Part shown: piece by piece, positions 42,760 to 51,491 of the stretch | Numbering within the stretch: the stretch's first letter is position 1 | Layout of the letters: every line of letters starts with the position of its first letter | From: Modestobacter sp. VKM Ac-2986 | GTDB lineage: Bacteria; Actinomycetota; Actinomycetes; Mycobacteriales; Geodermatophilaceae | Length of the DNA: 64,000 nt | Direction: 5' to 3' | Assembly (NCBI RefSeq): GCF_026967795.1 | Contig: NZ_JAPVBH010000001.1 | Location: 485,028-549,027, forward strand | Program-made: the position numbers and the translations under genes | The notes under the pieces: model-generated | Databases searched by the model: none | What the model was told of the DNA's origin: nothing | Seen by the model: only the letters and a program-made list of their open reading frames with translations

Positions 42760-43986
42760 ATGGCTGGCAACAGAGGCGTTGCGTACATCGAGCCGGGCAA
42801 GGTCGAGGTCCACGAGACCGACTACCCGAAACTGGAACTGCTGGACGGCCCGGGCGTCAACCCGGCGAACGTGGGCCGCAAGCTCAACCACGGCGTGATC
42901 CTCAAGGTGGTCACCACCAACATCTGCGGCAGCGACCAGCACATGGTCCGTGGCCGCACGACGGCGCCGCCGAACCTGGTGCTGGGCCACGAGATCCTCG
43001 GCGAGGTCGTCGAGAAGGGCCCCGACGTCGAGTTCATCGAGGTCGGGGACATCTGCTCCGTGCCGTTCAACATCGCCTGCGGGCGCTGTCGCAACTGCAA
43101 GGAGGGCAAGACCGGCATCTGCCTGAACGTGAACCCGGCCCGTCCCGGCGCCGCCTACGGCTACGTGGACATGGGCGGCTGGGTCGGTGGGCAGGCCGAG
43201 TACGTCACGGTGCCCTACGCCGACTGGAACCTTCTGAAGTTCCCCGACCGGGACCAGGCCCTGGAGAAGGTGCTGGACCTGACGATGCTGTCGGACATCT
43301 TCCCGACCGGCTTCCACGGCGCGGTCACCGCGGGCGTGAAGCCCGGGTCGACGGTCTACATCGCCGGCGCCGGCCCCGTCGGGCTCGCCGCGGCGGTCGG
43401 CGCCCAGCTGCTGGGTGCCGCGGTGGTCATCGTGTCCGACCTCAACGAGGACCGGCTGGCCCAGGCCCGCAGCTTCGGCTGCGAGACCGTCGACGTGTCC
43501 AAGGGCGCCCCGCAGGACCAGATCGAGCAGATCCTGGGTGTGCCCGAGGTCGATGCGGCGGTCGACGCGGTGGGCTTCGAGGCGCGCGGGCACGGCGAGG
43601 GCGCGGGCAAGGAGGCCCCGGCGACGGTGCTGAACTCGCTGATGGAGATCACCGCCGCCGGTGGGTCGATCGGCATCCCCGGGCTCTACGTCACCGGTGA
43701 CCCGGGTGGCATCGACGAGGCGGCCAAGGTCGGTGCGCTGTCGCTGTCGCTGGGCACCGGGTGGGCCAAGTCGATCTCGTTCACGACCGGCCAGTGCCCG
43801 GTGATGCGCTACAACCGGCAGCTGATGATGGCGATCCTGCACGACAAGGTGCAGATCGCTAAGGCGGTCAACGCCACCACCATCTCGCTGGACGAGGCGC
43901 CGCAGGGCTACGCCGAGTTCGACTCCGGCGCGGCCAAGAAGTACGTCATCGACCCGCACGGGATGGTCCCCAAGAAGGCAGCCTGA
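42760..43986 (+). CDS. fdhA: Glutathione-independent formaldehyde dehydrogenase (FdhA-like)
   Basis: A 408-aa zinc dehydrogenase from ATG 42760, 7 nt after agaggag. The catalytic zinc site has Cys56 (ICGSDQH) and His77-Glu78 (LGHEILG); the structural zinc uses Cys107, Cys110, Cys113 and Cys121. YIAGAGPVGLAAAVGAQLLG binds NAD. The sequence follows the Pseudomonas putida type, which keeps NAD tightly bound and oxidises or dismutates formaldehyde. It is a single-gene unit ended by a hairpin, probably for detoxification of one-carbon aldehydes. Confidence 0.93.
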   Translation: MAGNRGVAYIEPGKVEVHETDYPKLELLDGPGVNPANVGRKLNHGVILKVVTTNICGSDQHMVRGRTTAPPNLVLGHEILGEVVEKGPDVEFIEVGDICSVPFNIACGRCRNCKEGKTGICLNVNPARPGAAYGYVDMGGWVGGQAEYVTVPYADWNLLKFPDRDQALEKVLDLTMLSDIFPTGFHGAVTAGVKPGSTVYIAGAGPVGLAAAVGAQLLGAAVVIVSDLNEDRLAQARSFGCETVDVSKGAPQDQIEQILGVPEVDAAVDAVGFEARGHGEGAGKEAPATVLNSLMEITAAGGSIGIPGLYVTGDPGGIDEAAKVGALSLSLGTGWAKSISFTTGQCPVMRYNRQLMMAILHDKVQIAKAVNATTISLDEAPQGYAEFDSGAAKKYVIDPHGMVPKKAA

Positions 43987-43992
43987 ACGACT

Positions 43993-44030
43993 CGCGCCGT
44001 CCACGTGCCTCGCGGTGCGTGGACGGCGCG
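43993..44030. terminator. Hairpin after the formaldehyde dehydrogenase gene
   Basis: Arms 43993-44005 and 44018-44030 (cgcgccgtccacg and its complement) pair over 13 bp, between the convergent dehydrogenase and acetyltransferase genes. Confidence 0.7.
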
Positions 44031-44100
44031 GCCCGGCGTCAGTGCCGGGGCGTGCCCGGGCTCGTTCACGGCCAGCAGGGTCCTCGCTCGGGCGGGCGGC

Positions 44101-44646
44101 TCACCAGAGCTCGCCGCGCCGCCAGTCGCAGACCAGCCGGCCGGTGGTGTCCAGCCCTGCCGGTGTCGCCGGGGTGGACAGCACGAACACCTCCTCGTCC
44201 GGGGTCGGGACGACGCCGTCCGGGGTGAGCGCGGCCAGCGGACCGGGCCACGGCGTCCAGCCCCGCGCCGCGTAGAGCCCGCGGCCGTCCTCGCTGGCCG
44301 ACAGCGCGCCGAGTTCGTGGCCGCCGGTCACCAGTCGCTCGACCTCGGCCATCACCGCGTTGCCCACCCCGCGGCGGCGCAGCGCGGCAGCGGTGGCGAC
44401 CGCCTCGACGAACCCGGTGCGCAGGGTGTGCCCGCCGGTGACGAGCTGCCGCTGGACGACCGCGGCGTGCCCGGCCAGCTCGCCGTCGACGGTGGCCAGC
44501 ACGTGCACCCCGCCGAGGGCGTGCGCCCAGGACTCGTCGCCGAACCGGCCGCCGTAGGCCTCGACCAGGAAGCGGCGCAGGGTCGCCCGCTCGGTGACGC
44601 CGAGGTCGGCCGTCGGCAGGGACCGCACGGTGGGGAGGGAGCTCAC
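44101..44646 (-). CDS. Aminoglycoside 2'-N-acetyltransferase-like GNAT protein, AAC(2')-I family
   Basis: A 181-aa GNAT enzyme, the length of mycobacterial AAC(2')-Ic. GTG 44646 is chosen for that match. The family pattern runs the full length: WAHALGGVHVLATVDGELAG, HAAVVQRQLVTGG, TGFVEAVATAAALRRRGVGN (acetyl-CoA loop), LGALSASEDGRGLYAARGW and the C-terminal LDTTGRLVCDWRRGELW. Mycobacterial relatives acetylate the 2'-amine of aminoglycosides but are chromosomal and housekeeping in origin. Whether this one gives resistance is unknown. Confidence 0.88.
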   Translation of the reverse strand: MSSLPTVRSLPTADLGVTERATLRRFLVEAYGGRFGDESWAHALGGVHVLATVDGELAGHAAVVQRQLVTGGHTLRTGFVEAVATAAALRRRGVGNAVMAEVERLVTGGHELGALSASEDGRGLYAARGWTPWPGPLAALTPDGVVPTPDEEVFVLSTPATPAGLDTTGRLVCDWRRGELW

Positions 44647-44969
44647 CGGACCACCCTCGCCCACGGTCGCCCGTGCCGCAGCCCGGCTCCGACGGCGTCC
44701 TGACCTGCGACGTCGGGCGGTGCGCCGACCGTGCGGACCCGTGGGCCCCGCGTCGTCCGGGTGGGCCGTCCCACTGTGTGGACCCTCGGGCGGAGGCGTT
44801 CGGTTGTCTACGACATACTTCTGCCGACCGGTGCGGAGCCGGGTGCTCGGCGCTGCCCGGGCGTCCCCAGCCGCTACGGTCGGCTGACCGGTGCCACCCC
44901 GAGCACGTACCTCGCCCTGCCTGGAGGCCCCTCCGTGACACCGCCCCATCGTCCCCACGCGCTCTCCGC
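44647..44969. promoter_or_regulatory. Divergent control region without genes
   Basis: A 323-bp gap between the leftward AAC(2')-like gene and the rightward sugar ABC operon. It holds a short dyad tgtc-tac-gaca at 44805-44815 in the only AT-richer patch (ggttgtctacgacatactt), a plausible promoter or operator site. No riboswitch or gene is seen. Confidence 0.3.
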
Positions 44970-45746
44970 ATGAGCATCGTCCTCGAGGCCCGCGGCGTGG
45001 TGAAGTCCTTCGGCCACGTCGACGTCCTGCGCGAGGTCGACTTCACCGCCCGCGCGGGCCAGGTCACCGCGCTGATCGGCGACAACGGTGCCGGCAAGAG
45101 CACGCTGATCAAGATCCTGTCGGGGGCTCTGCAGCGCGACGGCGGCGAGGTGCTGATCGACGGGAAGCCGGTGCACATGGCCTCCCCCACCCGCGCCCGC
45201 GAGCTCGGCATCGAGACCGTCTACCAGGACCTGGCGCTCGCCCCCGAGCTCGGGCCGGCCGAGAACGCCTTCGCCGGACGGGAGCTGCTGCGCCCGGGCC
45301 TGGCCGGCCGCCTCGGGATGCTGGACAAGAAGACGATGCGGGCCCGCGCCGAAGAGGCGTTCACCTCCATGGGCACCGACGTCAAGGACCTCGACGCACC
45401 CGTCGGGGCACTCTCGGGCGGTCAGCGCCAAAGCGTGGCGATCTGCCGCGCGGTCATGTGGGCCAAGCGGGTGGTGATCATGGACGAGCCCACCGCCGCG
45501 CTCGGCGTGCGCCAGACCGGCAAGGTCATCGAGCTCGTGCGCCGCGTGGCGAGCACCGGCGTCGCCGTCGTCCTGATCACCCACAACATGCCCGAGGTGC
45601 TCGAGGCCGCCGACAGCGTCCAGGTGCTCCGCCTGGGCCGGCGGGTCGCCGACCTCGAGGCCAGGACGGCCACCGTCGAGCAGCTCGTCGGCGCCATGAC
45701 CGGCGCGCTGGACGTGCGGGACGAGACCCTGGGAGACCACCAGTGA
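44970..45746 (+). CDS. Sugar ABC transporter ATP-binding protein (FrcA-like)
   Basis: A 258-aa single-domain ATPase from ATG 44970. Walker A GDNGAGKST (38-46), Q-loop YQDLAL, signature LSGGQRQ (148-154), Walker B VVIMDEP and His switch ITHN are intact. Unlike the tandem RbsA type it has one ATPase domain, as in the fructose-type FrcA group of the CUT2 family. It powers the permease whose gene overlaps its stop by 4 nt. Confidence 0.93.
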   Translation: MSIVLEARGVVKSFGHVDVLREVDFTARAGQVTALIGDNGAGKSTLIKILSGALQRDGGEVLIDGKPVHMASPTRARELGIETVYQDLALAPELGPAENAFAGRELLRPGLAGRLGMLDKKTMRARAEEAFTSMGTDVKDLDAPVGALSGGQRQSVAICRAVMWAKRVVIMDEPTAALGVRQTGKVIELVRRVASTGVAVVLITHNMPEVLEAADSVQVLRLGRRVADLEARTATVEQLVGAMTGALDVRDETLGDHQ

Positions 45747-46771
45747 CCGCCATCGACCCGGCCAAGGCCCCGGACGCCGCGCGCACCGGCACCACCGCGA
45801 AGGGCCGGCGCGGGCGGCGGCTCCTCAACTCCTCGCCCGCCTACATGACCGCCGTCCTGCTGGTCCTGGTGCTGGTGTTCTCCTTCGCCGCGCCCGACTC
45901 CTTCCCTACGCCGGTGACGCTGCGCAACGTGCTCACCGACATGGCCGTGCTGCTGGTCATGGCCGTCGGCGCGACCTTCGTGCTGGTCGCCGCCGGGTTC
46001 GACATCTCCATCGGCTCGGTGCTCGTGTTCTCCGGCGTGTGCGCCGCCAAGGTCATGGAGTCCCAGGGCGGTGACGGCGCGGGCACCGTGCTGCTCGGCG
46101 CGATCACCGCGCTGCTCGCCGGTGCCGCGTGGGGCGCGATCAACGGGCTGGTGATCTCCAAGCTCAAGGTGCCCGCCCTGATCACCACGCTGGGCTCCAT
46201 GGGCGCGGCCCTGGGTGCGGCACTCCTGATCAGCAACGGCACCGACGTGCGCACCGTGCCCAAGGCGATGATCAGCGTCGCCACCGACCGCCCCCTGGGC
46301 GTCAGCTGGCTGGTGTGGGTCGCCGCGCTGGTCGCGCTGATCGGCGGGTTCGTGCTGTCCCAGACCCGGTTCGGGCGGCACACCCAGCTCATCGGCAGCA
46401 ACGAGGAGTCCGCCCGGCGGGCCGGCGTCGACGTCGACCGGCACACCTTCTGGCTCTACACGCTCAACGGCATGCTGGCCGGGCTGGCCGGGCTGCTGTC
46501 CCTGACCCGTTTCGCCACCACCACGATCAGCGGGCACACCAGCGACGGGCTCGAGGTCATCACCGGCGTCGTCCTGGGTGGCACCAGCCTCTTCGGCGGG
46601 GTCGGCACGGTGATCGGCACGGTGATCGGCATGGCCATCCCGACCGTGCTCAACAACGGCTTCATCCAGCTCAACGTCCAGCCGTTCTGGCAGGAGGTCG
46701 CCATCGGCATCGTCCTGGTGGTGGCCGTCTACCTCGACCAGCTCAAGCGCCGCCGGCGCAACCAGGCCTGA
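45743..46771 (+). CDS. Sugar ABC transporter permease, CUT2 (ribose/fructose) type
   Basis: A 342-aa permease from GTG 45743, overlapping the ATPase stop. About eight to ten membrane spans follow a 35-residue cytosolic start. The CUT2 signature VLVAAGFDISIGSVLVFSG (about 76-94) and the coupling-loop region IGSNEESARRAGVDVDRHTF are present, with GVVLGGTSLFGGVGTVIGT near the end. It pairs with the FrcA-like ATPase and the downstream lipoprotein binding protein. Confidence 0.93.
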   Translation: MTAIDPAKAPDAARTGTTAKGRRGRRLLNSSPAYMTAVLLVLVLVFSFAAPDSFPTPVTLRNVLTDMAVLLVMAVGATFVLVAAGFDISIGSVLVFSGVCAAKVMESQGGDGAGTVLLGAITALLAGAAWGAINGLVISKLKVPALITTLGSMGAALGAALLISNGTDVRTVPKAMISVATDRPLGVSWLVWVAALVALIGGFVLSQTRFGRHTQLIGSNEESARRAGVDVDRHTFWLYTLNGMLAGLAGLLSLTRFATTTISGHTSDGLEVITGVVLGGTSLFGGVGTVIGTVIGMAIPTVLNNGFIQLNVQPFWQEVAIGIVLVVAVYLDQLKRRRRNQA

Positions 46772-46809
46772 CCTCCCCGCACGTCCCCCTTCGAACAACT
46801 GGAGCCCCC

Positions 46810-47796
46810 GTGCACCGCACTCCCATGGCCGCCGTCCTCGCCGCGTCCGCGCTCGTCCTCGCCGCCTGTGGTGGTGGCGGGGAGGAGACCGGCGCCGCCG
46901 CCGGAGACGGTGGCGGCGAGGCCCTGTCCGTCGTCTACGTGCCCGGCCTGACCGGCAACCCCTTCTACAGCACCGTCGGCTGCGGCGGTCGCGACCGCGC
47001 GGCCGAGCTCGGCGTCGACTTCAGCGTCCAGGGCTCGCCGACCTTCGACGTGGCCGCGCAGACCTCGGTGGTCAACGCCATCGTCGCCAACGCCCCGGAC
47101 GCGCTGATGATCTCGGTGACCGACGCGACCGCGATGGCCGTGCCGCTGACCGAGGCCAAGGACGCCGGCGTCGACATCATCACCATCGACGGCGACCTCG
47201 AGGACACCTCGATCGGCAGCGCGAACATCCAGTCCGACAACCTCGAGGGCGGGCGGCTCGCCGCGGAGAACCTCGGCAAGCTGCTCAACGGCCAGGGCGA
47301 GGTGCTGGCGATCAACCAGACGCCGGGCAACCCGATCGGCGAGCTGCGCGAGCAGGGCTTCGCGGAGGGCCTCAAGGCCTTCCCGGGCATCACCTACCTC
47401 GGCGTGCAGTACGACGAGAACGCCACCGCCACCGCGGCCTCCATCGCCTCCGGTGCGGCCTCGTCGAACCCGAACCTCAAGGGCATCTACACGATGGCCA
47501 CCAACAGCACCGAGGGCGCGATCACCGGTGTGCGCGAGGCCGGTCGCACCGGCGACGTGAAGGTCGTCGGCTACGACACCTCCGAGCCGATCATCCAGGC
47601 GCTGGAGGACGGCGCCGTCGACGGCATCGTCGTGCAGTACCCGTACCGCGAGGGCGCCCTGGGCGTCGACGCCGCGGTGGCCCTGTCCAAGGACGAGGAG
47701 GTCGAGCGCAACCAGACGGTGCCGTTCGTCTTCGCGACCCCGGAGAACGTCGCGACCCCCGAGGTCCAGGAGTACCTCTACAAGGTCGACTGCTGA
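46810..47796 (+). CDS. Sugar ABC transporter substrate-binding lipoprotein
   Basis: A 328-aa periplasmic-binding-fold lipoprotein from GTG 46810, after ctggag. The signal peptide ends in the lipobox LVLAAC (about residue 20), followed by a Gly/Glu linker. The ribose-binding fold shows VVYVPGLTGNPFY, NAPDALMISVTDATA, DIITIDGDLEDTS and VVGYDTSEPIIQALEDG. It captures a sugar for the upstream permease; ribose, fructose or another small sugar are options. The GH13 enzyme gene starts 1 nt after it. Confidence 0.93.
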   Translation: MHRTPMAAVLAASALVLAACGGGGEETGAAAGDGGGEALSVVYVPGLTGNPFYSTVGCGGRDRAAELGVDFSVQGSPTFDVAAQTSVVNAIVANAPDALMISVTDATAMAVPLTEAKDAGVDIITIDGDLEDTSIGSANIQSDNLEGGRLAAENLGKLLNGQGEVLAINQTPGNPIGELREQGFAEGLKAFPGITYLGVQYDENATATAASIASGAASSNPNLKGIYTMATNSTEGAITGVREAGRTGDVKVVGYDTSEPIIQALEDGAVDGIVVQYPYREGALGVDAAVALSKDEEVERNQTVPFVFATPENVATPEVQEYLYKVDC

Positions 47797-47797
47797 C

Positions 47798-49444
47798 GTG
47801 TCGTCGTCGACCCCTGCCCCCTGGTGGCGGACCGCAGCGGTCTACCAGGTCCTGCCCCGCAGCTTCGCGGACGGGGGCGGGGACGGGGTCGGCGACCTCG
47901 CCGGGCTGCGCGCCCGGCTGCCGTACCTGGCCGAGCTCGGCGTCGACGCGGTCTGGGTGACCCCCTGGTACCCCTCGCCGATGGTCGACAACGGCTACGA
48001 CGTGGCCGACTACCGGGACGTCGACGCCGTGCTGGGCGGGCTCGGGCAGGCCGAGGCGTTCGTCCAGGAGGCGCACGCGCTCGGCCTGCGGGTGCTGGTG
48101 GACATCGTCCCGAACCACACCTCCGACGCCCACGCCTGGTTCCGGGCCGCGCTGGCCGGCGACGCCCGGGCGCGGGCCCGGTACCTGTTCCGGCCGGGCC
48201 GGGGGGAGGGCGGTGCGCTGCCGCCCAACGACTGGGAGAGCTGCTTCGGCGGGCCGTCGTGGACCCGCACCACGGACGCCGACGGCCGGCCGGGGGAGTG
48301 GTACCTGCACTCCTTCGCCCCCGAGCAACCCGACCTCGACTGGCGCAACCCCGAGGTCCGCGCCGAGTTCGTCGACGTCCTGCGGTTCTGGTTCGACCGC
48401 GGCGTCGACGGCTTCCGGGTCGACGTCGCCCACGGGCTGGTCAAGGAGGCCGGCCTGCCCGACGCCCTGGGCAGGGACCGGCGCACCGAGGAGCACCCGG
48501 GCTGGGACCAGGACGAGGTGCACGAGGTCTACCGGGAGTGGCGCGAGGTCGCGGACTCCTACGACCCGCCGCGGGTCTTCGTGGCCGAGGCGTGGGTGGC
48601 TCGGCCCGAGCGGCTGCCGCTGTACCTGCGGTCCGACGAGCTGCACATGGCCTTCGAGTTCGAGCCGCTGCACGTGACCTGGCGGGAGGGGCCGTGGCGC
48701 CGGGTCGTCGAGCGCGGGCTGGCCACCGCCGCGCTCACCGGTGCCCCGAGCGCCTGGGCGCTGACCAACCACGACGTGGTCCGGCAGGTGACCCGCTACG
48801 CCCGCACCCAGTGGCCCGAGCGCGGGTCCAACGAGTCCGAGCGGGCCCGCTGGGGCACCGAGGAGCCCGACCTCGCGCTGGGCCGGACCCGGGCGCGGGC
48901 GGCCGCCCTGCTCACCACGGCGCTCCCCGGGCTGGTCTACGTCTACGAGGGGGAGGAGCTCGGCCTCGAGGAGGTCGAGGACATCCCCACCGAGCGCCGG
49001 CTCGACCCGATCCACACCCGTTCCGGCGGCCGGGACCCCGGCCGCGACGGGTCCCGCGTGCCGCTGCCCTGGTCGGGGGACCGGCCGCCGTACGGCTTCT
49101 CCCCGCCTGGTGCCCCCGAGCCCTGGCTGCCGCAGCCGCCGGGCTGGGGACCGCTCACCGCGGCCGCGCAGGAGCAGGACCCGGACTCGACGCTGGCGCT
49201 CTACCGCTGTGCCCTCGGCCTGCGCCACGAGCTGATGGCCGGGCCGCTGGTGTGGCACGAGGCCCCCGACGGCGTGCTCGCCTTCGCCCGGGGGACGACG
49301 GTCGTGTGGGTGAACTTCGGCCCGGACGACGTGCCGCTGCCGGCCGGGCGGCGCGTCGTGCTCGCCTCCGGTCCCGCGCCGGACGGCGTCCTGCCGGTCG
49401 ACACCGCCGCCTGGCTCGTGCCCGACGAGGAGGGCTCCCGATGA
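47798..49444 (+). CDS. GH13 alpha-glucosidase-like glycoside hydrolase
   Basis: A 548-aa cytosolic GH13 enzyme from GTG 47798. The (beta/alpha)8 motifs are DIVPNHTS (102-109), GFRVDVAHG with nucleophile Asp209, VFVAEAW with acid/base Glu264, and LTNHDVVRQ with Asp326. Domain B contains LPPNDWESCFGGPSW, characteristic of alpha-glucosidase/oligo-glucosidase members. It hydrolyses or transglycosylates alpha-glucosides, and its coupling with the importer suggests the transported compound is an alpha-glucoside or is released from one. Confidence 0.93.
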   Translation: MSSSTPAPWWRTAAVYQVLPRSFADGGGDGVGDLAGLRARLPYLAELGVDAVWVTPWYPSPMVDNGYDVADYRDVDAVLGGLGQAEAFVQEAHALGLRVLVDIVPNHTSDAHAWFRAALAGDARARARYLFRPGRGEGGALPPNDWESCFGGPSWTRTTDADGRPGEWYLHSFAPEQPDLDWRNPEVRAEFVDVLRFWFDRGVDGFRVDVAHGLVKEAGLPDALGRDRRTEEHPGWDQDEVHEVYREWREVADSYDPPRVFVAEAWVARPERLPLYLRSDELHMAFEFEPLHVTWREGPWRRVVERGLATAALTGAPSAWALTNHDVVRQVTRYARTQWPERGSNESERARWGTEEPDLALGRTRARAAALLTTALPGLVYVYEGEELGLEEVEDIPTERRLDPIHTRSGGRDPGRDGSRVPLPWSGDRPPYGFSPPGAPEPWLPQPPGWGPLTAAAQEQDPDSTLALYRCALGLRHELMAGPLVWHEAPDGVLAFARGTTVVWVNFGPDDVPLPAGRRVVLASGPAPDGVLPVDTAAWLVPDEEGSR

Positions 49445-50508
49445 GGGTCGTGTGGAACTCGTTCAACGGCCGGTACTCCGACAACCCGCGCGCGCTGTAC
49501 GAGGCGCTGCGGGCGCGCGGGGGCGGCGAGGAGCACGTGTGGCTCGCCGACCCGCGGCACGCCGCGGCCTTCCCCGCCGACGCGGTGACCGTGCCGATCG
49601 GGACCCCGGCCGCCGTGGCGGCGCTGGAGTCCGCCGACGTCCTGGTGGCCAACACGCACATCCAGCTCGACGAGTGGCGCAAGCCGCCCGGTGCGCGGTA
49701 CCTGCAGACCTGGCACGGCACGCCGTTGAAGCGGATCCACCGCGACGCCACCTCGGTGCCCCCGGACGACGTGATGGCCGTCCTCGACGATGACATCGCC
49801 CGCTGGGACTGGCTGGTCACCCCGGGCGGCGAGGGGACCCGGCTGCTGCGCTCGGCCTTCGGGTACACCGGTGCGCTCCTGGAGATCGGCTACCCGCGCA
49901 ACGACGTCCTGCTCGCCCCCGACCGGGACGCGCACCGGGCACGGGTGCGGGCGGCGCTCGGCATCACCGAGGGCACGACCGCGGTCCTCTATGCCCCCAC
50001 CTACCGGGACGACGAGGCGGCGCCGGGCGCCGAGGCCTCGCTCGGGCTGGACGTCGCGGCGCTGGCCGGGCGGCTCGGCGACGACGCCGTCCTGCTGCTG
50101 CGGCTGCACCACTACATGGGGCACCAGCAGCGGCCGGCCAGCAGTGGGCGGGTGCGCGACGTGTCCGGGCACCCGGACATCGCCGAGCTGTACCTGGCCG
50201 CCGACGTGCTGGTCACCGACTACTCGTCGTCGATGTTCGACTTCGCGGTGACGGGCAAGCCGATCGTGCTGTTCACCTACGACCTGGAGCACTACGAGGG
50301 CCGGCTCCGTGGCTTCACCTTCGACCTGCGCACCGGCGCGCCCGGGCCGGTCGTGCTCGACCAGGGTTCGCTGACCGAGGTGCTGCTCGACCTGCCGGGC
50401 GTGGCTGCGGCACACGCGGACGACCACGCGCGCTTCGTCGCACGCTGGTGCGCGCTGGAGGACGGGCACGCCAGCGAGCGGGTGGTCGAAGCGGTCTGGC
50501 CCGGCTGA
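49441..50508 (+). CDS. CDP-glycerol glycerophosphotransferase family protein (TagB/TagF-like)
   Basis: A 355-aa glycosyltransferase-B-fold protein from ATG 49441, overlapping the glucosidase stop by 4 nt. YLQTWHGTPLKRIHRDA (about 77-93), YPRNDVLL, AVLYAPTYRDDE and LVTDYSSSMFDFA are the signature blocks of CDP-glycerol:poly(glycerophosphate) glycerophosphotransferases. In wall teichoic acid synthesis these extend glycerol- or ribitol-phosphate chains. Finding it in a sugar-uptake operon is unusual; it might make a glycosylated phosphodiester polymer or compatible solute. It has no membrane span. Confidence 0.88.
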   Translation: MRVVWNSFNGRYSDNPRALYEALRARGGGEEHVWLADPRHAAAFPADAVTVPIGTPAAVAALESADVLVANTHIQLDEWRKPPGARYLQTWHGTPLKRIHRDATSVPPDDVMAVLDDDIARWDWLVTPGGEGTRLLRSAFGYTGALLEIGYPRNDVLLAPDRDAHRARVRAALGITEGTTAVLYAPTYRDDEAAPGAEASLGLDVAALAGRLGDDAVLLLRLHHYMGHQQRPASSGRVRDVSGHPDIAELYLAADVLVTDYSSSMFDFAVTGKPIVLFTYDLEHYEGRLRGFTFDLRTGAPGPVVLDQGSLTEVLLDLPGVAAAHADDHARFVARWCALEDGHASERVVEAVWPG

Positions 50509-50569
50509 GACCGGCCGGCTCTCCGCCCCGCGGCCTCCGCGCCGGCATCGGGTCCGTCGACCGCCCGTC

Positions 50570-51346
50570 TCACATCGCGCCGCTGACCGCCTGTGCTGCG
50601 GCCATCACCGCGGTGGCGAACTGCTCCTGTCTGGGCACGACCCGGTACGTCGGCCCGGAGATGCACATCGCGGCGATGGGTGACCCCTCGGAGTCCACGA
50701 TCGGGGCGGCGAACCGTGTGACCCCGTCGTTGGCGTCGAACCCGGCCCAGCCGCGGTCGCGGGCCTCGTCGAGCTCGCTCATGATCCGGTCGATGTCGGC
50801 GTCCGAGAGCTGCACGTCCCCACCGGCGGAGGAGAGCTCGAGCGCGTGGTGGCGCGCCTCCCGGTCGAGCAGGCACAGGGCGGCCCGGCCGGCGGCGGTC
50901 TCGTGCACGAGCCGCTGCGTCGTGGACAGGGTCGAGCGCACGACCTGGGAGGAGGGGATGTAGTCGACGAACACCATGTACCCGCCGTCGAGCACGGCGA
51001 GGTGCACCTCCTCGTCGAACTTCTCGTGCAGCGCCTCCAGGTGTGGCCGGGCGACCGCCAGCAGGTCCTCGATGTCGGAGTAGCCGACCGAGAGCTGGCT
51101 GAGCCGGGCGGTCAGCCGGTAGCGCCGGTAGCCGTCCTGCCGTAGGTAGCCGGCGTCCCGCAGGATCGACAGGATCCGAGAGGCCGTGGACTTCTCCAGG
51201 CCGGTGTCCAGGGACACCTCGGTCACGCTCACGCCCCGCCGGCTGCCGGACCGGGCGACCGACTCGAGCACGGCCAGACCCCTGAGCAGCATGTTCGCCG
51301 TCTGCGGGCCGGGCTTCTCGTTGTCCGCGACTTCGAGTGCTGTCAC
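50570..51346 (-). CDS. IclR family transcriptional regulator
   Basis: A 258-aa regulator from GTG 51346. The winged helix-turn-helix runs ANMLLRGLAVLESVARSG, VTEVSLDTGLEKSTASRILS (about 41-60) and LRQDGYRRYRLT; the effector domain has EEVHLAVLDGGYMVFVDYIP and GRAALCLLD. It is divergent from the reductase-kinase-transporter-dehydratase genes, with a perfect dyad between them that overlaps its own promoter region. It probably represses both directions until a pathway metabolite binds. Confidence 0.93.
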   Translation of the reverse strand: MTALEVADNEKPGPQTANMLLRGLAVLESVARSGSRRGVSVTEVSLDTGLEKSTASRILSILRDAGYLRQDGYRRYRLTARLSQLSVGYSDIEDLLAVARPHLEALHEKFDEEVHLAVLDGGYMVFVDYIPSSQVVRSTLSTTQRLVHETAAGRAALCLLDREARHHALELSSAGGDVQLSDADIDRIMSELDEARDRGWAGFDANDGVTRFAAPIVDSEGSPIAAMCISGPTYRVVPRQEQFATAVMAAAQAVSGAM

Positions 51347-51371
51347 GAGTCCTCCGCTCGAACGGACGTGA

Positions 51372-51401
51372 TTGACACCACCGAGGAGGCGTCGCTACGG
51401 T
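51372..51401 (+). promoter_or_regulatory. Candidate promoter for the aldo/keto reductase gene
   Basis: TTGACA (51372-51377), an 18-bp spacer and TACGGT (51396-51401). The IclR-type dyad begins 22 bp after the -10 box, placing it downstream of the start site. On the other strand TAGATT at 51405-51410 is a candidate -10 for the regulator gene. Confidence 0.5.
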
Positions 51402-51423
51402 CCGAATCTACCAGACGGGACGG

Positions 51424-51442
51424 TGTTGCATGCGATGCAACA
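51424..51442. promoter_or_regulatory. Perfect dyad, candidate IclR operator 1
   Basis: tgttgcat-gcg-atgcaaca, a perfect 8-3-8 inverted repeat between the divergent IclR and reductase genes. It would cover the -35 zone of the IclR promoter on the minus strand and lie just past the reductase start site, fitting dual repression. The same half-sites recur at 54196-54212. Confidence 0.7.
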
Positions 51443-51491
51443 TCTCGTCGGGGGACAGCGCCGTCCACCTACCTCGGGGAGCACCTCTCCT

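Noticed and set aside
44101-44958. A longer 285-aa version of the AAC(2')-like protein
   Set aside because: The extra N-terminal residues are Arg/Gly-rich control-region text; GTG 44646 gives the exact family length.
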